Positions 24,100 to 32,500 of a stretch of 33,010 nucleotides of DNA are shown here, piece by piece. The notes beneath the pieces are model-generated. The model saw only the letters and a list, made by a program, of their open reading frames with translations, was not told the origin of the DNA and did no database searches. A program made the position numbers and the translations under genes. This DNA is from Kiritimatiellia bacterium (GTDB taxonomy: Bacteria > Verrucomicrobiota > Kiritimatiellia > RFP12 > UBA1067): positions 1 through 33,010 of the forward strand of contig JAFPUH010000048.1 in NCBI GenBank assembly GCA_017395505.1, given 5' to 3'. Within the stretch, counting starts at the first letter, position 1. Every line of letters begins with the position of its first letter.

Positions 24100-24676
24100 T
24101 CTTGTCGAGATATTCGAGTCTCTCCAGGGGGAGGGACGCAATATGGGCCGGCCCTGCGTTTTCGTCCGATTCGCCGGCTGCAACCTCAGATGCCCTTGGT
24201 GCGATACCGACATCAGGCCGCGCTTCACGCTCGAGCTGGACGACCTCGTGGCCGAAGTCAGGGGCTTTCGCGCAAAAAGCGTAGTTTTGACCGGCGGCGA
24301 GCCGACCATTGCGAAGGGGATGCCCGAGCTTGTTGCGGCCCTCAAGCGAGACGGCTATTGGATCGCAGTAGAGACCAATGGAACGAACGATGCCGACTGG
24401 CTCGCATTCGTCGATTATGTCGCCTGCTCCCCTAAGGCGGAGTTCCCTGAGAGTCTGCGCCTCAAATCGGCAGATGAGGTGAGGGTGGTCGCCTCGAGCG
24501 AATCCGTCGTAAGGTTCTGCGAAAGCCTGCCGGACCGCATAAAAGCCACCGACTACTACGTTTCGCCATGCGAACGTGAAGGGGATATCGACTTTGCCGC
24601 CGCAAAATCAGTCCTTTCAAAGCTCGACGGCTGGTCGCTATCCGTCCAGCTGCACAAGCTCCTCGGCTTCAGATAG
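24089..24676 (+). CDS. queE: 7-carboxy-7-deazaguanine synthase
   Basis: 195 residues, a radical SAM enzyme of queuosine and 7-deazaguanine synthesis. It shows SLQGEGRNMGRPCVFVRF, then the cluster cysteines C31, C35 and C38 (CNLRCPWCDT), VVLTGGEPT and AVETNGT. It is a little short for the family but complete in motifs. No other queuosine genes are in the window. The gene ends the plus-strand operon, and its last 8 bases overlap the end of the minus-strand flavoprotein gene. Confidence 0.93.
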   Translation: MKYDLVEIFESLQGEGRNMGRPCVFVRFAGCNLRCPWCDTDIRPRFTLELDDLVAEVRGFRAKSVVLTGGEPTIAKGMPELVAALKRDGYWIAVETNGTNDADWLAFVDYVACSPKAEFPESLRLKSADEVRVVASSESVVRFCESLPDRIKATDYYVSPCEREGDIDFAAAKSVLSKLDGWSLSVQLHKLLGFR

Positions 24677-25814
24677 TATCGCAAGCCCCGTCGGGACTAT
24701 TCCATGCGGCCCGTATATGCCTCGACGCCGGCATAGCCGACGCACACGACATCGCGCCATTCCTGAGCGAAGCGACAGCCTTGCGTGCGGTTGCGAAAGC
24801 CAGCGTGAGATTGTAGCCGCCGGTCGGACCGTCGATGTCGAGAACCTCTCCGGCGAAGTAGAGTCCCTTGACCTTGCGCGACTCCATCGTGCGCGGGTCC
24901 ACGTCGTCCAGCGAAACTCCCCCTATCGTGACGATCGCCTCCTTGACCGGACGCGGCTTCAAATTGCGGAACGTCAGCCTCTCATGCGCGAACCACACCT
25001 CGATCGAGTAGTCCTTCATGTTCGCGTGTTCGATGTATCTCTGGCTGTTGTAGATCGCCGCACCGCTCAAGCCGAAGCTTTCGCAGTCCACCTCGCCGCG
25101 ATAGTCGAACACAGTGCGCCCCGTTTCATCCATCACCTTGGCGCGTCCGTCCTCGAAGCGCCGTCCCGCGAGAGAGGTGATGCGGCGGTCCGAAGTCTCA
25201 AGCCCGATGAGCCCCGGACGGTACGGCACGAGCTTGTGCCCGAGCGCGCGGGCGAAGTTCTGTCCATCGCCCACCGAGCCCGTCTTGGGATAGCTCACGC
25301 CGCCTGTCGCAAGAAGCACGTTCTCTGCGACGATGTCGAAGTTGGCGGTCTTCACGACGAAGCCGCCGTCCTGCGACTGGACGACGCCGGTGACGGGACA
25401 GTTCGTCAAGATCGGCACGCTCTCGTCGCGCAGCAGGTCGCCGAACGCATGAACTATCGTCGCGGACTTGCCGTCCGCCGGGAACATTCGCCCGTCGGGC
25501 ATCCGCCTGAGCTGAACATTGAGCGACTTGAAGCCCTTGATGATCTGGCGCGGCGGACACTCCCGAACGGCCTGGGCTACCCACTTCGAGCACTCGCCCA
25601 CATCGCGCAGAAAGTCGTCCGGCGAAATGTCCTTCGTGAAATTGCAGCGTCCGTTCGCCGTCATGAGAACCTTCGAGCCGAGGCGAGCCTTGCGCTCGAT
25701 CAGCACACACGGTATGTGGCGCTCTGCCGCGACTGCCGCAGCGAACATCCCTGCGGCGCCGCCTCCGACGATAGCGAGCTTGACCGGTCTAGCGGATGAT
25801 GAAGTAGAAGCCAT
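24669..25814 (-). CDS. HI0933/BaiN-family FAD-dependent oxidoreductase
   Basis: 381 residues. The dinucleotide-binding loop is IVGGGAAGMFAA (15-26) followed by LIERKARLGSKVLMTANGRCN. The middle has LATGGVSYPKTGS, and the end has GLYFAGEVLDIDGPTGGYNL, all diagnostic of the HI0933-like flavoprotein family. Members reduce varied substrates and the physiological role is often unknown. BaiN is one member active on bile acids, but family membership alone does not show that. The start overlaps the upstream gene's end by 26 bases. The stop overlaps queE. Confidence 0.9.
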   Translation of the reverse strand: MASTSSSARPVKLAIVGGGAAGMFAAAVAAERHIPCVLIERKARLGSKVLMTANGRCNFTKDISPDDFLRDVGECSKWVAQAVRECPPRQIIKGFKSLNVQLRRMPDGRMFPADGKSATIVHAFGDLLRDESVPILTNCPVTGVVQSQDGGFVVKTANFDIVAENVLLATGGVSYPKTGSVGDGQNFARALGHKLVPYRPGLIGLETSDRRITSLAGRRFEDGRAKVMDETGRTVFDYRGEVDCESFGLSGAAIYNSQRYIEHANMKDYSIEVWFAHERLTFRNLKPRPVKEAIVTIGGVSLDDVDPRTMESRKVKGLYFAGEVLDIDGPTGGYNLTLAFATARKAVASLRNGAMSCASAMPASRHIRAAWNSPDGACDTI

Positions 25815-26331
25815 GTTCTCTTTCCCTCGCGAATATTATGCGGTCGATAAGGATTCTGCGGTTGCTCTCGGTTTCGTCGTTTGGCTGTATGATTATTGAG
25901 CCATCTGTGGCTACCGTGGACAGCGCCACCGGCTCAAGCCAATCCATCTCGAAGGTTACGGTCAGATTCGTCGCCGATCCAGAAGGGCTCTCGCCATACG
26001 GGCCGATTGAGAGCTTGGTCTTTTGCGGAGTTTTGTTCATCTTGCTGGCGCGAATGAACATGGTGCAGTCGGCACTGACGTTCTCGTTGGAGCAGATGAG
26101 GCGGCCTCGGTTTGACGACGATGAAATCTGCAGCACGCCATTCGTCCTGGCCGGTATGTATAGCTTGCTGCCGGAAAACCCGGGCACGAGTGCGCTGAAG
26201 TTGTCGGTGATCTCAACGGAATTTCCGGCCGTGTTCGTCAACTCGTTAAAGTCGTAGTCGGCGACCACCTTGTAGTCCAGCTCGCTGAACGGAAGCACCG
26301 TCGCAAGAAGAAGGCAGACCCCGACCATCAC
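25789..26331 (-). CDS. Secreted beta-rich protein, unknown function
   Basis: 180 residues with a short signal peptide (VGVCLLLATVLPFS). The mature part is rich in beta-type stretches and Asn/Ser/Thr: DYKVVADYDFNEL, LYIPARTNGVLQISSSS, ATNLTVTFEMDWLEP and GSIIIQP, and ends HGFYFIIR. This recalls a carbohydrate-binding or LamG-like sandwich but no family can be named. It lies nine bases after nfnB and overlaps the flavoprotein gene. It is an odd passenger in a cytoplasmic redox operon, with visibly lower G+C than its neighbours. Confidence 0.65.
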   Translation of the reverse strand: MMVGVCLLLATVLPFSELDYKVVADYDFNELTNTAGNSVEITDNFSALVPGFSGSKLYIPARTNGVLQISSSSNRGRLICSNENVSADCTMFIRASKMNKTPQKTKLSIGPYGESPSGSATNLTVTFEMDWLEPVALSTVATDGSIIIQPNDETESNRRILIDRIIFAREREHGFYFIIR

Positions 26332-26340
26332 CGGCCCCCG

Positions 26341-27765
26341 CTATTGGCGGCTCGCGAGATAGGCGTTTATTCCGGCTGCCGCGCGGCGGCCTTCGCCCAT
26401 CGCGAGGATGACGGTCGCCGCTCCCAGCACTATGTCGCCGCCCGCGAAGACTCCGGGAATGGACGTCATATTCGTCTCCGGGTCCACGACGATGTTGCCG
26501 CGCTTGTTGATCTCAAGTCCATCGGTCGTCGTCGGGATGAGCGGGTTGGACGCATTGCCGACCGCGACCACGACCGTATCGACGTCGAGCGTGAATTCGC
26601 TTCCCGCAATCGCCACCGGACTGCGCCGCCCCGAAGCGTCCGGCTCGCCGAGCTCGTACTTGAGGCACTCGAGTCCTGAGACCCGCCCCTGCTCGTCGCC
26701 GATTACGCGCTTCGCGTTCTGGAGCATGAGGAACTCGACGCCCTCCTCCTTCGCGTGATGAACCTCTTCCTTTCGCGCGGGCATCTCGGCCTCGCTGCGG
26801 CGGTAGATCAGATAGACCTTCTCCGCGCCGAGCCTGAGCGCCATGCGGCTCGCATCCATCGCGACGTTTCCGCCGCCGAGCACCGCGACGCGCTTGCCGT
26901 GCCAGAAGGGCGTGTCGTGTCCGCCCTCGTCGTAAGCCTTCATCAGATTGGCGCGCGTCAGATATTCATTGGCGCTGAAGACGCCGACGAGGTTCTCGCC
27001 CTCGATGTTCATGAACTTGGGCAGTCCCGCGCCCGTGCCGACGAAGACCGCGTCGAAGCCGTCCTTCGCCATGAGGTCGCGAAGCTTGCGCGTGCGCCCG
27101 ATCACGAAGTTCATCTCGAACTTGACGCCGAGCGCCTTGAGTCCGTCGATCTCCTCCTTGACGATCGCCTTCGGCAGACGGAACTCCGGGATGCCGTAGA
27201 CGAGAACTCCGCCCGCCTTGTGGAACGCCTCGAAGATCGTGACGTCGTGTCCGGCCCTGGCGCAGTCCGCCGCGCATGTGATGGACGCCGGGCCGCTGCC
27301 GATGACGGCGACGCGCTTGCCGGTGCGCGGGGCGGTAGCCGCCTCCCGCGATCCCGCCTTGTTTTCGCGCGCAAAGTCGGCGACGAACCGCTCGACGCGC
27401 CCGATGGCGACGGCCTTGTCGACGTCCTTCAAAAGCTTGCCCATCGTGCAGAACTTCTGGCACTGCTTCTCCTGCGGACACACCCTGCCGCAAACTGCGG
27501 GCAGCAGCGAAGTCTCGCGGATGATCGCGAGCGCGCCTGCGAAATCTCCCTCGGCGGCCTTCGCGAGAAAGCCCGGAATATTGACGGCCACGGGGCAGCC
27601 CTGCATGCAAGGCTTGGCCGCACACTGCATGCAGCGCGACGCCTCGCACTTCGCCATCTCCGGCGTGTAGCCGAGGGCGACCTCGTTCATGTTGCGGGCG
27701 CGCACCTTCGCGTCCTGCTCAGGCATCGTCTGCGGCGGAATCGCCATCCTCTCCTTCGGCGTCAT
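26341..27765 (-). CDS. nfnB: NfnB/GltD-like NADPH oxidoreductase large subunit
   Basis: 474 residues from the ATG behind AGGGG. A start 30 bases earlier would overlap nfnA. The N-terminal [4Fe-4S] section has CEASRCMQCAAKPCMQGCP and VCGRVCPQEKQCQKFC. Two dinucleotide-binding domains follow, with VIGSGPASITCAADCARAG and VAVLGGGNVAMDASRMALRLGA, then PGVFAGGDIVLGAATVILAMGEG. This is the family of glutamate synthase small subunit and of NfnB. Pairing with the flavodoxin-reductase-like NfnA upstream supports electron-bifurcating NADH-dependent ferredoxin:NADP oxidoreductase. Confidence 0.88.
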   Translation of the reverse strand: MTPKERMAIPPQTMPEQDAKVRARNMNEVALGYTPEMAKCEASRCMQCAAKPCMQGCPVAVNIPGFLAKAAEGDFAGALAIIRETSLLPAVCGRVCPQEKQCQKFCTMGKLLKDVDKAVAIGRVERFVADFARENKAGSREAATAPRTGKRVAVIGSGPASITCAADCARAGHDVTIFEAFHKAGGVLVYGIPEFRLPKAIVKEEIDGLKALGVKFEMNFVIGRTRKLRDLMAKDGFDAVFVGTGAGLPKFMNIEGENLVGVFSANEYLTRANLMKAYDEGGHDTPFWHGKRVAVLGGGNVAMDASRMALRLGAEKVYLIYRRSEAEMPARKEEVHHAKEEGVEFLMLQNAKRVIGDEQGRVSGLECLKYELGEPDASGRRSPVAIAGSEFTLDVDTVVVAVGNASNPLIPTTTDGLEINKRGNIVVDPETNMTSIPGVFAGGDIVLGAATVILAMGEGRRAAAGINAYLASRQ

Positions 27766-27766
27766 C

Positions 27767-28621
27767 TCAGATCCCCTTGAACAGATTGCATGCATGGTCG
27801 CGAGCGGCGATCTCCTGCGGCTTGAAGGCGCCCATACGTTTTAGCATGAGATCCCAATCGACCTGGTGTGCGTCGAACTCGGGACCGTCGACGCAGACGA
27901 ACTTCGTCTCGCCGCCGACCGATACGCGGCAGCCGCCGCACATTCCCGTGCCGTCGATCATGATGGTGTTGAGCGAGGCTACCGTCTTCACCCCGTAGGG
28001 CTTAGTGGTAAGCGCGCAGAACTTCATCATGATGGGCGGACCTATGGCGATCACTTCGTCCACGGCCCCAGCCTCGCAAAGCTCCTTTAAGGGCTCCGTC
28101 ACGAGTCCCTTGCGTCCCGAGCTGCCGTCATCCGTCATCAGAATAAGGTCGTCGCCTGCGATGGCGCGCATCTCGTCCAGCATCACGAAAAGGCTCTTGT
28201 TGCGCGCGCCCATAATGATCGTCACGCGGTTTCCGGCGGCCTTGAGCGCCTGGGCGATGGGGTGCATGGGAGCGACGCCGATTCCGCCGCCGACGCACAC
28301 CACATGGCCGGGCTTCTCGCCGTTCGCGCCGCGAATGTCCGTCGGACGGCCCAGCGGACCCAGCACCGCCGGAAGAGAATCGCCGACTTCCTTCCTTGAA
28401 AGCTTCATCGTCGTCGCGCCGACCGTCTGGAAGATTATCGAGATCGTACCGGCCTTTTCGTCGGCGTCGGCGATGGTCAGGGGAATGCGCTCGCCGGCCT
28501 CCTCATCCACCATCAGAATGATGAACTGTCCGGCCTTGCGCTCGCTGGCGATCAGCGGCGCTTCGATAGTCATGCCGAAGACGTTCTCCGACAGCTGTCT
28601 TTTCTCTACTATGCGGTTCAT
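27767..28621 (-). CDS. nfnA: NfnA-like FAD/[2Fe-2S] subunit
   Basis: 284 residues of the ferredoxin-NADP reductase/PyrK-like family. The FAD-binding part has GQFIILMVDEEAGERIPLTIAD. The NAD part has VCVGGGIGVAPMHPIAQALK. The [2Fe-2S] site near the end is GMCGGCRVSVGG and FVCVDGPEF. With nfnB directly downstream it forms the Nfn complex, which balances NADH, NADPH and ferredoxin in anaerobes. Sulfide dehydrogenase (SudAB) is the close alternative name. No ribosome binding site precedes the ATG, and the -10 is only nine bases upstream. Confidence 0.9.
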   Translation of the reverse strand: MNRIVEKRQLSENVFGMTIEAPLIASERKAGQFIILMVDEEAGERIPLTIADADEKAGTISIIFQTVGATTMKLSRKEVGDSLPAVLGPLGRPTDIRGANGEKPGHVVCVGGGIGVAPMHPIAQALKAAGNRVTIIMGARNKSLFVMLDEMRAIAGDDLILMTDDGSSGRKGLVTEPLKELCEAGAVDEVIAIGPPIMMKFCALTTKPYGVKTVASLNTIMIDGTGMCGGCRVSVGGETKFVCVDGPEFDAHQVDWDLMLKRMGAFKPQEIAARDHACNLFKGI

Positions 28622-28630
28622 TGGGTGCGT

Positions 28631-28639
28631 ATTTTATCA
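28631..28639 (-). promoter_or_regulatory. Putative extended -10 of the nfn operon
   Basis: On the minus strand TGA-TAAAAT (28639 down to 28631) gives a TGn extended -10. No clear -35 is present 16-18 bases further up. The predicted start of transcription falls 1-5 bases before the nfnA ATG. Confidence 0.5.
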
Positions 28640-28767
28640 TATTTTGTTCTTGCCTGCGAGTGCGGCTTGGTAACAATTTTTGATGCGGGCAGTCAACCGG
28701 CATGTTTTGCGCCCCAAATCTCGCGTACGCGCGCGCACGCGTGAGGTCACCGGCGCCAGGCGAGGAT

Positions 28768-28915
28768 CACCCAATGGTTTTGATGAAACCACCCAGTGCT
28801 TTTGCGAAAAGTACCCAATGGTTTTGCGAAAGGGACGGCGTCCTGATCGCGAAACCACCCAATGGTTTTCGGCAAACCACCCAGTCCTTCCATGAAAACC
28901 ACCCAATGGTTTTAG
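28768..28915 (+). repeat. 22-bp tandem hairpin array 2
   Basis: Units begin at 28768, 28790, 28812, 28834 (degenerate), 28856, 28878 and 28900, all 22 bases apart. The consensus is linker CCCAA, arm TGGTTT, five variable bases, arm AAACCA. In the second unit the arms change together to TGCTTT and AAAGTA, keeping the C-G pair. The degenerate unit has its own small hairpin GGAC-GGC-GTCC. Units alternate CCCAATGG and CCCAGTSC. Within the 403-bp gap 28622-29024, the part 28640-28767 shows nothing else I recognise. Confidence 0.88.
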
Positions 28916-28974
28916 CTTGGGGCTTAGGGGCTAGGCGCGCAAATCCCGGATATCTCGCTCTTGCCCCTTGCGCC

Positions 28975-29004
28975 TTGACAGAGGGAGGCGGGATATGAGA
29001 TAAT
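28975..29004 (+). promoter_or_regulatory. Strong promoter of the chaperone-giant protein pair
   Basis: Perfect TTGACA (28975-28980), an 18-base spacer and GATAAT (28999-29004) with TGA just before it. It lies 59 bases after the hairpin array and 20 bases before the chaperone ATG. AAAGGA (29011-29016) serves as ribosome binding site. Confidence 0.8.
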
Positions 29005-29024
29005 GTCCATAAAGGATAAGGACA

Positions 29025-29453
29025 ATGACATTTGGAGAACTTGTCGACAGGCTGGGTGTCAAGCTCGGCGTAGAGATCGAGGATGCAGGTGGCGCCGTCG
29101 CCATTCAGGTTGACGGCGAGACGGTTGTTCTTCAGCATGCGGACGATGATCTTGTGCTTCTGCGCGCGGATTTGGGCGAAATACCGCCAGACCGGCGCGA
29201 TGCGCTGGCCTCAGCCGCGCTCAGGGGCAACTTTCTGTACAGGGGCACCGGAGGCGCGACTCTCGCGGTCAATCCCGCGGATTCACACCTGCACCTGCAT
29301 AAATACAACTGGCTCGGCCGCCTTGATGCGGATAAGGCGCTCGACATGCTTTCGCGCTTCGCCGATTCCATAGGTTCCTGGAAGCGAATCGTCCGCGACA
29401 GCGGCTCATTGCCGTCGCACGGTTTGCTTGAGGATTCGCTCATTCAGGTGTAA
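29025..29453 (+). CDS. CesT-like type III secretion chaperone
   Basis: 142 residues, acidic, without signal peptide. It has the order of class I (CesT/Tir) chaperones: an amphipathic first helix (FGELVDRLGVKLGV), strands AVAIQVDGETVVLQ and DDLVLLRADLGEIP, a helix with ALASAALRGNFLY, then GGATLAVNPADSHLHLH and a final helix MLSRFADSIGSWKRIV. In the family these dimers bind the N-terminus of an effector and keep it ready for export. Family membership is judged from the pattern, not from a search. The next gene, 63 bases downstream on the same strand, encodes a very large soluble protein, the expected effector position. Confidence 0.75.
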   Translation: MTFGELVDRLGVKLGVEIEDAGGAVAIQVDGETVVLQHADDDLVLLRADLGEIPPDRRDALASAALRGNFLYRGTGGATLAVNPADSHLHLHKYNWLGRLDADKALDMLSRFADSIGSWKRIVRDSGSLPSHGLLEDSLIQV

Positions 29454-29457
29454 CCTT

Positions 29458-29490
29458 TTGCGGCTTCGAGTGTATTGAATATAGATACAC
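29458..29490 (+). promoter_or_regulatory. Inverted repeat and possible weak promoter before the giant gene
   Basis: GTGTAT (29470-29475) and ATACAC (29485-29490) form a 6-bp inverted repeat around nine bases. TTGCGG (29458-29463) and TATAGA (29480-29485), 16 bases apart, could be a weak promoter overlapping it, making the repeat a candidate operator. A four-codon frame (ATG at 29498) covers the ribosome binding site AAAGGGGA. Confidence 0.3.
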
Positions 29491-29516
29491 ACCACTTATG
29501 AAAGGGGAATAACGTT

Positions 29517-32500
29517 ATGCCATTGCCGGAAATCAGCCTTGCACAGTTCAACAGAATAGCTACCGGCGACTACAATGCCGGCCAGATCGACTTCAAGATG
29601 AAAGCCGACGGTACAACCGAGCTTGTCAAAATTAACAACCACGTCTGGCAGAAGTCCAAGAACAACGTCGAGCTTTCGCCCGAGCGCATTCTGGAGGTCA
29701 AGGAGGCGTTTCTGAATGCGCTCCAGAAGGGCGGCGTCAGCGCCGAAGCGATGAAAGAGATCCGCGACAGGCTGGGTCTGTCGCCGGAGTTGGATGTTTC
29801 GTCCGACAGCGTGCAGCGTCTCGGGATAATTAAGTCTCGGTTCACGCCGCTGACGCGCGCGCAGGTGCGTTCGATTCTCGACGAATACGCCAACAGCGGT
29901 CTAGGGTTTACGCAGGAGTCCCGCGCGGCCGTCTCGCGCAATGATTTGAGGGCGGCCGCCAATACCGCGAATATGAGCACCAGTCGCTCCAGGACTCGCG
30001 ACCTCGTGAATGGCGAATCGCTGAATATTTACGACAAGCTGGGGTCGTCAGCCGCGAAATTCACGATTACGGACGCGATAAGCCTTCTTTCGACGTCGCG
30101 TTCGCTGGCCGACTTCGAAGCCAGCCGCAACGCGCGCTGCAAGGGCGGAAACGCCGTCAACGAGCGTTTGAAGCTGCATACGGCCATGGTCAACTCGTTC
30201 CAGGGCCTCGTTGCGCAGGCTCTCAAGCTGCTGCCAGCTGGCGTGCGCGAAACCCCGGAATTCAATCTCGCGGGCGAGACTGTGAAACTCGTCAAGGACG
30301 ACAGCGGCAACATTTCGGCCATAATCGGCAAGGGACAGCTAGCGACGAAGGTCGACATTAAAATGGACGCCGACAACTTCGCCAAGCGTCTTCTCGGGCG
30401 CGTGGTGAACGATTCGACCACACTGGGCGCCGCCGCCTCGAAGAACATACTCGGCATGGTTTACGACCGCGATCTCGAAGCCGGTCTCATGGCAACGGAA
30501 AAGACCAGCCTCACGCGCCAGTTCGCCTGCCTCATACTCGAGCAGAACATCGAAGACGCCGCAAACCTCGTGCGCGAAGACTACAACACGGGCATACTCG
30601 TGGAGCTCGCCGAGCGCGCGCTCGACGGCAAGGACGTCGGCAATACGAAGGCGAAGCTCGACGCCTTCCACGCGAAGCTCGTGAGCGACAATGCGGACCT
30701 TCCCCCAGAGATGAAGGAGATGCTCGGAAAGGTGGCGAATATTCCGCTCGCGAAGGGCAACGATCCGGAAGGTGAATTCATCGTAAGGACGTCGATCGCA
30801 GGCGACATCAACAAGGTCGTCCAGGCGATGCCGCAGCCCGTCCAGGCCGAGCCGCCGAAGTCGCTGAACGAAATCGGCGGGCTTGCGGCCGTAAAGGACT
30901 TCATCGCAAATCTCGTCTTTTCTGACAGCACGATGGTCGGCGACGCGATGGTCAACAAGGCCGGCGAAGCTATGCGCCGCATGCTTTCGGACCCGAAGAA
31001 CATCGTCGCTTTCGCCGAAATCGTCAAGAATCCCAACCTCATCGGCCAGGCGTGCGCTCCGCAGATTGCGGATGTCGTGAAGGAAGGCTTCGGCAAAATG
31101 GTTGACATACTCGATGCCGAGTTCAAGAAGGCCCACAACGGCAAGAGTCTCGCCGCCGCCGCCGCCGAAAACAATTTTGTGGAGCAGTTCTCGCAGTTCA
31201 TCAGCGATCCCGTCAAGCTGCCCGGGTCGGAGCTCGCGAAGTTCGACAACATCATCCTTTCGATGGCGACCAAGGGCTGCGAAAAGCTGCAGGACTTCAT
31301 CAACACGGTCTTCAAGGTCGACGCCGGCAACAAAAACGTCCAGGGCAGCCTCGTCAACGACCCCTACGCCGGCATGTCGGCGAAGGAAATCAAGGCGCAG
31401 CTCGACGCCAAGGGCCTCAACCAGATACTCGACTCTGCCTCCAACGCCGACTCGCCCGGACAGGTAGGGTTCTTCCGCCAGGTGATTTCGACCTACTTCA
31501 CGTCGCTCGGCAAGGCCGACAAGCGCTCGTGCTTCGCCGCCGCGATGAAGTACGCGCAGACGTTCAACTTCGCCGGCCTCGATGGCGATAATCTCTCCTC
31601 GGCCCAGAAAAACGCCATCAACAAGTTCACCGGCGCGATCCTGAAGGGTACGAGTCCGCTACTCCAGAAGATGATGCAGGGTCTGCCCAAGGAGATAATG
31701 GGCGACTATGCGGACGCGCTCGACGACATGAAGTCGTCTCTCGCGCCGATACCGCGCAAGATCGTGCAGGCCCACTTCATGAAGATGATCGAAGAGTCGA
31801 AGGGCAAGGGCGACGGAAAGGAGATCGAGTCCATCGAGCTCAAGAAGTCCCTCGGCGCGGCGTCGGTCGGCGAGGCGTTTCTCTGCAGCTTCAAGCTCAA
31901 GGGCGAGAAGGATCCGAAAAATTTCGTCGTCAAGATCATGCGCCACGACGCGGAGCGCCGCGTGAAGGCCGAAGCGGAGATATTCACGAAGGCGGCGAAC
32001 GACATCGGCCCCGGCATGGCCAAGACGTGGGAAGGCCAGCTCAAGCAGTACATGACCGAGTTCGACTTCCGCAACGAGGCGAACAACGTTAACGAGGGCG
32101 TCAAGCTCTACGGCATAGGCGACGACGAGACGCATCCGCTCAACCTCCTCGCGCCGAACGTCCACTCGATGAAGATGTCTACGGTCGTCGCGCCGAAGAA
32201 GGACGTGATGGTCGCCGAAGTGGCTAACGGCAATACTGTCGACAAGTACTTCAAGTCGAAGACAGAAGGGATGCGCAACGCGGTCTCCGCCGTGTTCGAG
32301 CAGAACTCCGCGACCGGACGCATCAAGTGGGAGGACGGCCCGATCGACCCGAAGACCGGCAAGCCGAAGAAGGTGCCTGTGTTCAAGAAGGACCTGCCCG
32401 TCGGCGCGATACCGACCATGCTCGAGTACTGCCGCACGGACTACGCCGACCTCAAAAAAGCGCAGAATCTTCTCGTGCAGGCGACGAAGGCGTGGTTCCA

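Noticed and set aside
24576..25799. A 407-codon plus-strand frame
   Set aside because: It is the shadow of the minus-strand HI0933-type flavoprotein, which has all family motifs.
24669..25814. Calling the flavoprotein a bile-acid reductase (BaiN)
   Set aside because: The family is broad and no bai-type neighbours are present; only the family can be supported.
28637..29138. Minus-strand open frames across array 2 with repeated phrases such as NHWVV
   Set aside because: They are translations of the 22-bp repeats, overlap the promoter and chaperone gene, and shift frame from unit to unit because 22 is not a multiple of three.
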